This document shows positions 1 through 8,154 of a DNA stretch of 64,000 bases, in pieces. A model generated the notes under the pieces. The model saw only the letters and a list, made by a program, of their open reading frames with translations. It did no database searches and was not told the origin of the DNA. This stretch comes from Symbioplanes lichenis. GTDB taxonomy: Bacteria > Actinomycetota > Actinomycetes > Mycobacteriales > Micromonosporaceae. The first letter of the stretch is position 1. Each line of letters starts with the position of its first letter. The position numbers and the translations under genes were made by a program. The stretch is from contig NZ_JAUZQD010000010.1 in the NCBI RefSeq assembly GCF_030709675.1, forward strand, positions 310,001 to 374,000, written 5' to 3'.

Positions 1-2
1 CC

Positions 3-257
3 GAGGACTCCAACATCATCCGCTTCCAGCGCCGGTTCGAGCTCGAGCCCTACGAGGAGCCGGAGGGGCTGGACGCCGACGTCGAGGTGCTGCGGTTCGT
101 CTTCCGGAGCCTGACCACGCCGCTCGACCGGCTGCCGCGGCGCACCGCGTTGCAACGGGCCGTGGGCGACCATCTGCGGGCCGGTCGCCACTGGCAATGG
201 CGGCAGGGGCGCATCCCCGCGAACTTTTCCTCCCGCTCGCGCGTCGAGAGAGCATGA
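3..257 (+). CDS. C-terminal 84 residues of an unrecognised protein (cut by left edge)
   Basis: An open frame enters from the left edge and ends at a TGA at 255-257. The readable tail is charged and hydrophilic: Glu/Asp-rich at first, then Arg-rich and ending in RSRVERA. It has no membrane segment and no motif I recognise. Coding bias (G/C third positions) is as in the neighbouring genes, so I take it as real. The reverse-strand frames here look like shadows. A candidate ECF promoter for the next gene lies inside its last 37 bases. Function unknown. Confidence 0.55.
   Translation, partial: EDSNIIRFQRRFELEPYEEPEGLDADVEVLRFVFRSLTTPLDRLPRRTALQRAVGDHLRAGRHWQWRQGRIPANFSSRSRVERA
221..245 (+). promoter_or_regulatory. 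candidate ECF-type promoter of the sigma factor at 276
   Basis: GAAC at 221-224 and CGTC at 242-245 are separated by 17 bases, the AAC / CGTC pattern of many actinobacterial ECF promoters. Transcription would begin near 252, about 24 bases before the ATG at 276. The second SigE-type gene of this window (start 18490) has an AAC-N17-CGTC arrangement too. Autoregulation is therefore likely but inferred. Confidence 0.4.
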
Positions 258-275
258 CTGATCGAAAGACGTGCC

Positions 276-788
276 ATGGCACGCGGTGACGCGGAGTTCG
301 CGGCCTTCGCCGGAGTGAGTTTCCCGCGGCTGCGCCGGGCGGCGTTCCTGCTGACCGGGAACGCCGCCCAGGCCGAGGACGCGGCGCAGGCCGCCCTGGT
401 GAAGACCTACGCCGCGTGGCGGCGGGTGCACCGGCAGGACCCGTACGCCTACACCCGGCGGGTGATGGTCAACCACCTCAAGGACCAGTGGCGGCGGCCG
501 GTGCGCGAGGAGGCGTACGAGCAGGAGCGCATCCCCGACCGCCCGGCCGGCCGCGACGTGGCCGGCGACGTCACCCAGCAGCGCTGGCTGCTGGACGCGC
601 TCGGCAAGCTGGCGCCCCGGGAACGCGCCGTGGTGGTGCTCCGCCACTTCTTCGACCTGAGCGAGCAGCAGGTAGCCGCCGAGCTCGACATCGCCGTCGG
701 CTCCGTCAAGAGCCTCAACGCCCGCGCGCTGGGCAAGTTGCGCGTCACCCTCGACCCTTCCACCGAGCCCCTGGGAGCATCGCGATGA
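276..788 (+). CDS. SigE-family ECF RNA polymerase sigma factor
   Basis: A 170-residue group 4 sigma factor. Region 2 lies at about residues 10-75 (LRRAAFLLTGNAAQAEDAAQ, then the Trp-containing stretch that melts the -10 element). Region 4 lies at about 105-160 (LAPRERAVVVLRHFFDLSEQ followed by a helix-turn-helix ending VKSLNARAL). The length is normal for the SigE-like family, which is abundant in Micromonosporaceae and Streptomyces. The stop overlaps the next start (ATGA at 785-788), so the downstream membrane protein is translationally coupled and probably controls it. A possible self-recognised promoter lies at 221-245. The target regulon is unknown. Confidence 0.93.
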   Translation: MARGDAEFAAFAGVSFPRLRRAAFLLTGNAAQAEDAAQAALVKTYAAWRRVHRQDPYAYTRRVMVNHLKDQWRRPVREEAYEQERIPDRPAGRDVAGDVTQQRWLLDALGKLAPRERAVVVLRHFFDLSEQQVAAELDIAVGSVKSLNARALGKLRVTLDPSTEPLGASR

Positions 789-1531
789 CCGACCTCGACA
801 CCTTCCGTAACGCCCTCGAGGGCCCCGGCGACAGTTTGCCGCCCGCGCTCGACGACATCATGGGCGCCGGGCGCCGGCTGCGGCTCAAGCGGCGCCTCGC
901 GACCGTCACCGTGGCCGCCGCGGCCCTGGTGGTGGCGGCCGGCTCGACGGTCACCGTGTGGCAGGCGCAAGCTCCGCCCGCGGTCCAGGCGGCGGCGTGG
1001 CCCACGTCGGCGAGCGCGCCCGACGGGACCTGGGGCGCTCCCGTGCGTACGGGCATCAAGCAGAACGGCCGCGAGATCGTGCTGACGGCGTTCCGCCCGG
1101 ACCACCCGGGTGTGGGTTTCGGGGTCCGCGCCTGTGTCGAGGAGGCCGGCGGCAAGCTCGGCACGTGCGTCTACGACTTCGACGACGCGGCGCCGGACCG
1201 CAGCCCCGGCTTCCACAGCGTCGGCGCGGTCGCCAACGAGGGCGGGACCGACTTCCCGATGTACGGCTACTACGTCGGCCCGGCGGCGTCCGTCACCGCC
1301 ACGTCGCGCGGCAAGGTCGTCGCGGCCCAGACGGCACAGTGGAGCGAGGATCCGGACGTGGTGCTCTTCTGGTTCCCGCTCGATCAGGTCTTCCTGAAGC
1401 CGGACAAGACCCACCCCAACTATGCCGAGCACAAGGTCACGCCGGGCGAGGAGCCGGACATGGCGAACTGGGCCGCCTTCGACGCCGACGGCAACGCCCT
1501 GCCGGTCGGCACCCCGGTCGTCCGCGGCTGA
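785..1531 (+). CDS. single-pass membrane protein coupled to the sigma factor (putative anti-sigma or sensor partner)
   Basis: The 248-residue protein starts at the ATG overlapping the sigma-factor stop; the same frame is open further upstream, but that part overlaps the sigma gene. A short cytoplasmic part (about 1-38, ending in an Arg/Lys-rich run) precedes one membrane segment (about 39-60, Ala/Val rich). An extracytoplasmic domain of about 185 residues follows, with two Cys near its centre (ACVEE, GTCVY) that could form a disulfide. It lacks the HxxxCxxC zinc motif of classical anti-sigma factors. Position and topology suggest that it senses something outside and controls the sigma factor; that role is inferred. 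The outer domain resembles no family I can name. Confidence 0.8.
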   Translation: MTDLDTFRNALEGPGDSLPPALDDIMGAGRRLRLKRRLATVTVAAAALVVAAGSTVTVWQAQAPPAVQAAAWPTSASAPDGTWGAPVRTGIKQNGREIVLTAFRPDHPGVGFGVRACVEEAGGKLGTCVYDFDDAAPDRSPGFHSVGAVANEGGTDFPMYGYYVGPAASVTATSRGKVVAAQTAQWSEDPDVVLFWFPLDQVFLKPDKTHPNYAEHKVTPGEEPDMANWAAFDADGNALPVGTPVVRG

Positions 1532-1537
1532 GACCGG

Positions 1538-1861
1538 TCACTGCCCCACCACGTCGGGCTCGACCGCGGCGAGGATGCCCCGGACCTCCCCGATGACGTC
1601 GTCGCCGGCCTGCATGGCGCTCAGCACCCCGATCAGGTACGCGCCCACCAGCGCGTAGTGACCGGCGCTGACGTGCAGGCCGGCGTGCGCCGTGCGGAGA
1701 TCGCGCCCGGTGTAGCCGGCCGGCCCGCCCAGCGTCTGGGTCAGCAGCGCGCTCATGTGCTGCTTGAGCCCCTCGATGTCGACCCCGGTGAAGTAGCCCG
1801 CGAGCCGGGAATCGGAGAGAACCGCCCGGTAGAGGGCGTCGACGGCGGTGGTGACGTCCAT
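1538..1861 (-). CDS. group I truncated haemoglobin
   Basis: A 107-residue 2-over-2 globin. Visible signatures are the LGGP..YTGRDL stretch after helix E and the following AHAGL, whose His is the expected proximal haem ligand; the C-terminal helices G and H follow. Family members bind O2 or NO and often detoxify NO. It is about 10 residues shorter at the N-terminus than many relatives, as if pre-helix A is missing. It is divergent from the large sensor kinase at 1954, with only 92 bases between the starts, which suggests shared control and possibly a link with gas or redox sensing. The linkage is inferred. Confidence 0.88.
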   Translation of the reverse strand: MDVTTAVDALYRAVLSDSRLAGYFTGVDIEGLKQHMSALLTQTLGGPAGYTGRDLRTAHAGLHVSAGHYALVGAYLIGVLSAMQAGDDVIGEVRGILAAVEPDVVGQ

Positions 1862-1953
1862 GTCTGCCTCCTCGCCCGCACGCTAGGACCGTGCCCGCTC
1901 CGATGTCAGCCGGGTCGCCGACAGTGCCGGCCGCGGTGGGAGAATCCGAGGCT

Positions 1954-4900
1954 ATGGCAGCTCGGGAGGGTGCAGCGGCCGCCGGCACGGAAGTCGTCGC
2001 CCTGGTGGCGTCGGCCGGGGGCCTCGGCGCGCTCACGGCGGTGCTGCGGACGCTGCCGGCGGACTTCCCGGCGGCGATCGTGATCGGCCAGCACCTGAGC
2101 GGGCGGGGCAGCGTCCTGGTGGAGATCCTGAGCCGCCAGATCGCCCTCCCGGTGGGGTGGGCGCGGCCGGGCGGCCCGGTGACCCCCGGCCACGTGACCG
2201 TGTGCCCGCCCCGGTCGCGGGTGGAGGTGCTGCCCGACCGCACCTGCGCGGTGACGCCGACCGGCGCGGCCCGCGACGACCGGCCGCTGGACGCCCTGCT
2301 GGTGTCGGTGGCCGAGAGCGTGGGCGCGTCCGCGGCCGGGGTCGTGCTGACCGGGATGGGCAGCGACGGTGCCCGCGGGGCGGCGGTCCTGCGGGAGGCG
2401 GGCGGGCTGGTCATCGCCCAGAGCGAGGACACGGCGGAGCACCCGTCGATGCCGCAGGCCGCGGTGGCCGCCGGCGCTGTCGATCTCGTTCTGCCTCTGT
2501 ACGACATCGGCCTCGCGCTGGTCGACGCGGCGCTGGGCCGCCGGTTGCCGGTCCCGCCGACGGAGGCGCAGGCGGTCCGGTCGGTGTTCGGCAGCGACGG
2601 GGTCATGGCGTCGATCGCGGCCGACCTGGACTGGAGCCGGGTTTCCCTGGGCCCGGTGTCGGGGTGGTCGCCGGTGCTGCGGACCATGGTGCGCCTGGTG
2701 ATGGCCTGCCCCGATCCCGCCGTGGTCCTCTGGGGCGAGGACCTGCTCTACTTCACCAACGACGCCGGGATCCCCCTCATCCGCGGCCGGGAGCGGGACA
2801 CGTTCGCCCGCCCCTACCTCGAGACCTTCGCCGACATGCACGACCAGATCGTGCCCGCGCTCCGGCACGTCATGCGGGGCATCCCGGCCCGGTACCCGAC
2901 GATGCCCTTCCGGTACCCGCGCGACGGCCGGATGCAGGACGTGTGGGCCGACATGACCGACACCCCGATCCGGGAGCTCGATGGCACCGTGGCGGGCGTG
3001 CACCGGCAGTTCTTCGACCGCACCGCGGAGGTGCTGGCGGCGCGGCGGCTGGCGGTGCTCAACCGGCTCGGCGGCCTGCGGCGGGCCGGCGACCGGCGGG
3101 CGGCGATCACCGGCGCGCTCGAGGTGCTGAGCCAGGCGCCCGACGTCCCGTTCGCCGTCGGTTACGTGCTCGACCCGCCGGGCATCCGCGCGCGGCTGGT
3201 CGCGGCGGCCGGGGTCGAGGCCGGCGGGCCCATGGCGCCGCGCGAGGTCAAGATGGTGCGCGACGGCGGGTGGCCCCTGCGCGAGGCCGCGGGGTCCGGC
3301 CGGCCGGTGGTCGTCGGCGACGTCGGGGCCCGGTTCCGCGGGCAGCTGGTCGCCGACCGGCGGATCGCCCCCGAGGCCGCGCTCGTCCATCCGCTCCTCG
3401 ACGACGCGGACGACCAGGTCGTGGGGCTTCTCGTCCTGGGCGCCGATCCCTACCTGTCCCTCGACGAGGACTACCGCCGGTTTCTGGGCCTGGTCGCGGA
3501 CTCGATCGCGGCGCGGATGGCCAAGGCCCACGCCGGGCGGCGCGAGCGCGAGCGGCTGGAACGGCTGGCCGAGCTCGACCGGGCCAAGACGGAGTTCTTC
3601 TCGAACGTCTCGCACGAGTTCCGGACGCCGCTGACTTTGATGCTCGAACCGCTGGACGCGGCGCTGGAGCACGCCGGTGGCCTGCCGGCGACGCTCGTGA
3701 CGGAGCTGCAGGTGGCCCGCCGCAACGCCCGGCGGCTGCTGCGGCTGACCGGCTCGCTGCTGGACTTCGCGCAGATGGAGGCCGGTCGGCTCCGGGCCCG
3801 GCCGGTGCCGGTGGACCTCGCCGGGCGGACGCGGGAGATCGTGCAGCAGTTCGACGGTGTCGTGACGCGTGCCGGGCTGCGCCTGCGCACCGCGATCGAG
3901 CCGATCGGCGAGCCGGTCTGGGCCGACACCGAGATGTGGGAGAAGATCGTCGCCAATCTGCTCTCCAACGCGGTGAAGTTCACGTTCGCCGGCGAGATCG
4001 AGGTGGCGCTGCGCGCGCTGCCCAAGCACGCCGAGCTGACGGTGCGCGACACCGGCGCCGGGATCCCCGAGGAGGAGCTGCCCCACATCTTCAAGCGATT
4101 CCATCAGGTACGGGACACCCGGGCGCGCACCCACGAGGGCGCGGGGATCGGGCTCGCGCTGGTCGAGGAGCTGGTGCGCCGCCACCACGGCCGCGTCCGG
4201 GCCACGAGCGTCCCCGGGGCGGGCACCACGTTCACGGTCTGGCTGCCGCTCGGTCGCCGGCCGGCCCACGCCGACGACGAGCCCCCGCCCGCGCCCACCG
4301 GCGCCGGGGTCGCGGCGGTGATGGCGGAAGAAGCCGAGCGGTGGATCGCGGGGTCTCCCGGCGTGGAGACGCCCGACACGGCACCGTGGGACGGGGCCGA
4401 CGCGGGAGACGGGCCGCACCACTACGCCCCCGGGGCGCGGATCCTGGTCGTCGAGGACAACCGTGACCTGCGCGACTACCTCGGACGGCTTTTGGGCGCG
4501 GCCTGGACGGTCCGGCTCGCCGGCAACGGCCGCCAGGCCCTGGAGCTGATCCGCAGCGAACGGCCCGACCTGGTGCTCAGCGACGTCATGATGCCCGAGC
4601 TGGACGGATCCACGCTGCTGACCGCCGTGCGCACCGACCGGGAGCTGGCCTCCACGCCGGTCGTGCTGCTCACCGCCCGCGCCGGCGAGGCGGCCGCGGT
4701 CGACGGCCTGCTCGCCGGCGCCGACGACTACATCGTCAAGCCGTTCTCGGCCCGCGAGCTCGTCGCCCGGGTCGGCGGCCAGCTGGAGCTGACCCGCGTG
4801 CGACGGCGGCAGGCGCAGCTCGACGCCTTCCGGGTCGCACTCACCGACACCTTGCGGAGCATCCCGGACCCGGTCGAGGTGCAGGCGCGGGCGGCCGAGC

Positions 4901-5670
4901 TGCTGGGCCGTCAGCTCGGTGCCGGCCGCGCGTACTACCAGGAGTTCGACCGCGTCGCCGGCACCTTCACCGTGCACCGCAACTACACCGACGGCCTGCC
5001 GTCGCTGGCCGGGACCTATCCACTGGCCGACTACGGCGACGACCTGGTGCGCGAGACGCTGGAGACCGGCCGGCCCCTCGTCGTACGGGATTCCGCCGCG
5101 CTCCCCCCGGCGTCCGCCGCGTCCTGGGCCGGGCTGTCCGTGCGGGCCGGCGTGGCGGCGCCCAACTTCCGCGGCGGCGTGTGCGTCGCCGCCCTGGGCA
5201 TCACCAGCGCCGAGCCGCGCGACTGGACCGACGAGGAGATCGCCTTGGTCGAGGAGACCGCCGACCGCACGTGGGCGTTCGTCGAGCGCGTCCGCGCCGA
5301 GACGGAGCTGCGCGAGTCCGACGAGCGCTTCCGCACCGCCGCGGACACCGTCCCCGCGCTGATCTGGCACAACGACGCCGCCGGCGACAACGTCTTCGTC
5401 AACCGCTTCTACCGCGACTACACCGGCCTGACCGACGACCAGGTCAGCGGGGCCCGCTGGCAGACGCTCCTGCACCCCGACGACGCCGCCGCCTCGATCG
5501 CCGGCTACCTGGGCGCCGTCCGCGACCGCACCGCCTGGCGCGACCGCACCCGCGTCCGCCGCCACGACGGCCACTGGCAGACGTTCGACCACTACGCCTC
5601 CCCGCTCTTCGGCGCGGACGGCACGTACCTCGGTCACATCGGAGTCTCCCTCGCCTCCGAGCGCGACTGA
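1954..5670 (+). CDS. CheB-PAS-GAF-histidine kinase-receiver-GAF-PAS hybrid signalling protein
   Basis: About 1238 residues from ATG 1954, which follows a gggag element; an in-frame GTG at 1891 would add 21 residues. Domains: CheB-type methylesterase (about 10-190) with the triad Ser20 (ASAGG), His47 (GQHLS) and Asp138 (GMGSDG); PAS (205-360); GAF (375-520); HisKA with phospho-acceptor His554 (SHEFRTPL); HATPase (650-765, DTGAGIP and GAGIGLAL); receiver with Asp877 (SDVMMP) and the conserved Lys in VKPFS; then a second GAF (945-1110) and a terminal PAS. CheB usually removes methyl groups from chemoreceptors, but here it is fused to a kinase and no CheR domain or gene is present. The GAF-PAS tail ends without an output domain. 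No transmembrane segment is evident, so it is probably cytoplasmic. Confidence 0.9.
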   Translation: MAAREGAAAAGTEVVALVASAGGLGALTAVLRTLPADFPAAIVIGQHLSGRGSVLVEILSRQIALPVGWARPGGPVTPGHVTVCPPRSRVEVLPDRTCAVTPTGAARDDRPLDALLVSVAESVGASAAGVVLTGMGSDGARGAAVLREAGGLVIAQSEDTAEHPSMPQAAVAAGAVDLVLPLYDIGLALVDAALGRRLPVPPTEAQAVRSVFGSDGVMASIAADLDWSRVSLGPVSGWSPVLRTMVRLVMACPDPAVVLWGEDLLYFTNDAGIPLIRGRERDTFARPYLETFADMHDQIVPALRHVMRGIPARYPTMPFRYPRDGRMQDVWADMTDTPIRELDGTVAGVHRQFFDRTAEVLAARRLAVLNRLGGLRRAGDRRAAITGALEVLSQAPDVPFAVGYVLDPPGIRARLVAAAGVEAGGPMAPREVKMVRDGGWPLREAAGSGRPVVVGDVGARFRGQLVADRRIAPEAALVHPLLDDADDQVVGLLVLGADPYLSLDEDYRRFLGLVADSIAARMAKAHAGRRERERLERLAELDRAKTEFFSNVSHEFRTPLTLMLEPLDAALEHAGGLPATLVTELQVARRNARRLLRLTGSLLDFAQMEAGRLRARPVPVDLAGRTREIVQQFDGVVTRAGLRLRTAIEPIGEPVWADTEMWEKIVANLLSNAVKFTFAGEIEVALRALPKHAELTVRDTGAGIPEEELPHIFKRFHQVRDTRARTHEGAGIGLALVEELVRRHHGRVRATSVPGAGTTFTVWLPLGRRPAHADDEPPPAPTGAGVAAVMAEEAERWIAGSPGVETPDTAPWDGADAGDGPHHYAPGARILVVEDNRDLRDYLGRLLGAAWTVRLAGNGRQALELIRSERPDLVLSDVMMPELDGSTLLTAVRTDRELASTPVVLLTARAGEAAAVDGLLAGADDYIVKPFSARELVARVGGQLELTRVRRRQAQLDAFRVALTDTLRSIPDPVEVQARAAELLGRQLGAGRAYYQEFDRVAGTFTVHRNYTDGLPSLAGTYPLADYGDDLVRETLETGRPLVVRDSAALPPASAASWAGLSVRAGVAAPNFRGGVCVAALGITSAEPRDWTDEEIALVEETADRTWAFVERVRAETELRESDERFRTAADTVPALIWHNDAAGDNVFVNRFYRDYTGLTDDQVSGARWQTLLHPDDAAASIAGYLGAVRDRTAWRDRTRVRRHDGHWQTFDHYASPLFGADGTYLGHIGVSLASERD

Positions 5671-5705
5671 CCCGCCGGCCGCGGCACCCACGATGCCCTG
5701 ACTGA

Positions 5706-6314
5706 TCAGGGCGCAGCCTCCACGGCGTCCGGTGGGGCGGACGTGCCACCGGCCGCTGCCCGCGCAGCCCGCTCGATCGCCGCCCGGTGTGCCGCGCGGG
5801 CCGCTGTGTCGATCGGCTCCTCGTACTCAGCGGTCACCCCGGTTCGGCCGTCCAGCTGCTCACGCAGGATGTCCGCGTGGCCGGCGTGCCGGGTGGTGTC
5901 CTGCAAGACATGGACCATCATGCTGAACAGCCTCACGTCGGGGCTCGGCCACCACGGCACATGGCCCACGGCGTCGATGGGAAGCTCTTCGATCGTCGCG
6001 TCGGCATGGTCCCAGGCGCGCCGGTAGAAGCCGACGACCTGCTCGCGAGTCTCCGCCGGCGCGACCCACAGGTCGCTTCCGTCCGCGTCCTGCCAGCGCG
6101 GTAGCGGCTCGGGGAACGGGCGGCCGAAGATCTCACCCAGGTACCTGGCTTCCCAGGTTGCCATGTGTTTGACCAGGCCGAGGAGGTTGGTTCCGGTCAC
6201 CGTCAGGGGACGCCGGATGTCGTACTCGGACAGGCCGTCCAGTTTCCACACCAGTGCCTCACGGGTCACCTTGAGCTGGCGGTGCAGATATTCCTGCGCG
6301 AAGTCGTCGATCAC
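5706..6314 (-). CDS. DinB-family protein (DUF664)
   Basis: A 202-residue protein with the DUF664/DinB four-helix-bundle pattern: EYLHRQLKVTREALVWKLDG, then GTNLLGLVKHMATWEARYLG, and HVLQDTTRHAGHADILREQ near residue 150. The three His positions (in VKHMA, HVLQ and RHAGH) form the usual metal site. Relatives are thiol-dependent or uncharacterised enzymes; no substrate can be named. I chose GTG 6314 because homologous N-termini begin at this point; GTG 6332 is possible. The Ala/Pro-rich C-terminal tail of about 30 residues looks disordered. It lies downstream of the LysR gene on the same strand, with a hairpin between them, so it is probably transcribed separately. Confidence 0.85.
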   Translation of the reverse strand: MIDDFAQEYLHRQLKVTREALVWKLDGLSEYDIRRPLTVTGTNLLGLVKHMATWEARYLGEIFGRPFPEPLPRWQDADGSDLWVAPAETREQVVGFYRRAWDHADATIEELPIDAVGHVPWWPSPDVRLFSMMVHVLQDTTRHAGHADILREQLDGRTGVTAEYEEPIDTAARAAHRAAIERAARAAAGGTSAPPDAVEAAP

Positions 6315-6371
6315 GGAACACGAGCTTGCCACGCGGCACCCGGACGGGCCGCCCTTGAAGCCCGCAGATCT

Positions 6372-6393
6372 CGGGCCGGTCACCCTCGGCCCG
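6372..6393 (-). terminator. possible terminator after the LysR gene
   Basis: CGGGCCG (6372-6378) and CGGCCCG (6387-6393) can pair around an 8-base loop, just past the LysR stop on the minus strand. No T-run follows, so this is only a weak candidate. Confidence 0.3.
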
Positions 6394-6415
6394 GTGTCGG
6401 GCGGAACGGCGCGCG

Positions 6416-7321
6416 TCAGGTGGGCGGGGCCACGACGGTGGCCAGGGCGGTGCGGACCTGGGCGCGGAGCCAGGTGTGGGCGGGGTCGGAGTCGTAGCGC
6501 TGGTGCCAGGTGCAGACGATCGGCGGGCGGGGGGCGGGGAAGGGCAGCGGGGAGACGGCCAGGCCGAAGGCGTCGACGAGGGGGCGCCAGATTGCCTCGG
6601 GCACGGTGAGGAGGCTGTCGCTGCGGCTGATCAGGTGCATGGCGGTGGCGGCCGTGGCGACGGAGGCGAGGACGCGGCGGCGGAGGCCGTGGGTGGCGAG
6701 GTGGTCGTCGACCGCGTCGGTGAGGCGGCCGCGGCGGGAGACGAGGATGTGGGGGTGGGCGGCGTAGGCGGCCAGGTCGAGGTTGCCCGCGTGCGGATGG
6801 CCGGGGCGGCGGACCACGACGACGTGGTCGTGGCCGGCGGTCTCGGAGCGGAACTCGGGCTGGGCGGGTGCGGTCGCGCCGATCTCCAGGTCCGTGCGGC
6901 CGTGGCGCAGGTCGTCGGTGTCGAAGGCGGGCTCGGCCAGGAAGCGCAGCCGCACCCCCGGCGCCGCGGCGGTGACGGCGGCCAGCAGCGGCGGGGCCAG
7001 CGCGGTCGCCAGGGCGTCGTGGCACTGCAGTGTGAACGTGCGGTCGAGCTCCGCCAGGCGCAGCTCGCGGCTCGGCGCCAGCACGGCGGCCGCCTCCCGG
7101 ACGAGGGCGCCGACCTGCTCGCGGACGGCCAGCGCGTACGGCGTCGGGGTCATCGTCCGTCCGGTGCGCACCAGGATGTCGTCGCCGGTCAGTCGCCGGA
7201 TGCGCCCGAGCGACCGGCTGACCGCGGGCGAGGAGAGCCGCAGCCGATCCGCCGCGCCCTGCACGCTGCCCTCCTCGAGCAGTGCGTCGAGCACCGTGAG
7301 CAGGTTCAAGTCCAGTTGCAT
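6416..7321 (-). CDS. LysR-family transcriptional regulator
   Basis: 301 residues with the N-terminal LysR winged helix-turn-helix (MQLDLNLLTVLDALLEEGSV, then AADRLRLSSPAVSRSLGRIR). The C-terminal periplasmic-binding-protein-like effector domain spans about 90-300. The length is typical. It is divergent from the IMPase-like gene with 66 bases between the starts, the classic arrangement in which a LysR protein controls both promoters. The natural target is therefore probably the 7388-8748 gene pair. The inducer is unknown. Confidence 0.93.
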   Translation of the reverse strand: MQLDLNLLTVLDALLEEGSVQGAADRLRLSSPAVSRSLGRIRRLTGDDILVRTGRTMTPTPYALAVREQVGALVREAAAVLAPSRELRLAELDRTFTLQCHDALATALAPPLLAAVTAAAPGVRLRFLAEPAFDTDDLRHGRTDLEIGATAPAQPEFRSETAGHDHVVVVRRPGHPHAGNLDLAAYAAHPHILVSRRGRLTDAVDDHLATHGLRRRVLASVATAATAMHLISRSDSLLTVPEAIWRPLVDAFGLAVSPLPFPAPRPPIVCTWHQRYDSDPAHTWLRAQVRTALATVVAPPT

Positions 7322-7387
7322 GACGGTAAACCCTAGCCTAACGAGAGTGCACTGGACTTAATCGAGGGCCGCCCGCAGATTGGAGGC

Positions 7388-8152
7388 ATGGAACTTCTCG
7401 ACAGCACCACCGAAGCGGTACGGCAGGCGGCACTCCGCGTCGTGCAGGGCACCCGGCCGGCGACGGAAGGCGAGCTCACGGCGGCGTTGCAGGCCAACGA
7501 TCGGGCCGTCGCCGACGTGCTGCGCCCGGCCCTGACCGCCGCGCTTCCCGGCGCCGGCTGGACCACCGACGAGCACGCCGACGGGCCGATGCCGGCCGGC
7601 GACTGGTGGGTGATCGACCCGGTCGGCGGCAACCTCAACGCGGTGTACGGCATGCCCGACTGGAACATCGGCGTCAGCCTCGTGCGGGACGGCCGGCCCG
7701 TGCTCGCCGTCGTGCACTTCCCGGCGACGGGCGAGATGTTCACCGCCTCGGCCGGGGGCGGGACGCGGCTGAACGGCGTACCCGTCATGGTGTCGGTCAA
7801 GACCGACCTGGCAATCGCCCTGACCGGCACCGGCCAGGCCAAGCCCCGTCGCGACCCCGGGCACGCCCGCCGGGTCGGTGCCGCCGTCGCGGCCATGATG
7901 CAAGAGGCCCTGTATGTACGCGCCTCCGTGCCGGTCAGCCACCAGCTGGCGCAGGTGGCCGCGGGTCGCATGGACCTGCACTGGCAGTTCGACAACCTGC
8001 GCTCGCACATCGCGCCCGTCCTCCTCGCCCAGGAGGCCGGAGCCACGGTCACCGACCTCGACGGCCGGCCGTGGGAGATCGCGAGTACGGGCTATCTGGC
8101 CGCCGCCCCGGGCCTGCACGCCGCCGCGCTCGCCGTGCTGAAGGGCATCTGA
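7388..8152 (+). CDS. inositol monophosphatase-like protein with altered metal site
   Basis: 254 residues with the overall IMPase fold: an acidic motif at Asp61-Glu62 (TTDEHADG), a WWVIDPVGGN motif at about 73-82, and the C-terminal block FDNLRSHIAPVLLAQEAGATVTD, split here as FDNLRSHIAP and LLAQEAGATVTD. Normal family members carry DP(I/L/V)DGT, where both Asp bind Mg2+. Here the second Asp is Gly80 and the Thr is Asn, and the usual WD.AA block is changed. Catalysis by the standard three-metal mechanism is therefore doubtful. It may act on another substrate or have a binding role. It is translated from ATG 7388 after gattggagg, followed 2 bases later by the NAD(P)-binding gene, and probably regulated by the divergent LysR protein. 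Confidence 0.85.
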   Translation: MELLDSTTEAVRQAALRVVQGTRPATEGELTAALQANDRAVADVLRPALTAALPGAGWTTDEHADGPMPAGDWWVIDPVGGNLNAVYGMPDWNIGVSLVRDGRPVLAVVHFPATGEMFTASAGGGTRLNGVPVMVSVKTDLAIALTGTGQAKPRRDPGHARRVGAAVAAMMQEALYVRASVPVSHQLAQVAAGRMDLHWQFDNLRSHIAPVLLAQEAGATVTDLDGRPWEIASTGYLAAAPGLHAAALAVLKGI

Positions 8153-8154
8153 CC

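Noticed and set aside
1906..5691. A 1261-codon open frame on the strand opposite the CheB-kinase gene
   Set aside because: Antisense shadow caused by high GC at codon third positions; composition is Pro/Arg/Gly rich with no domain.
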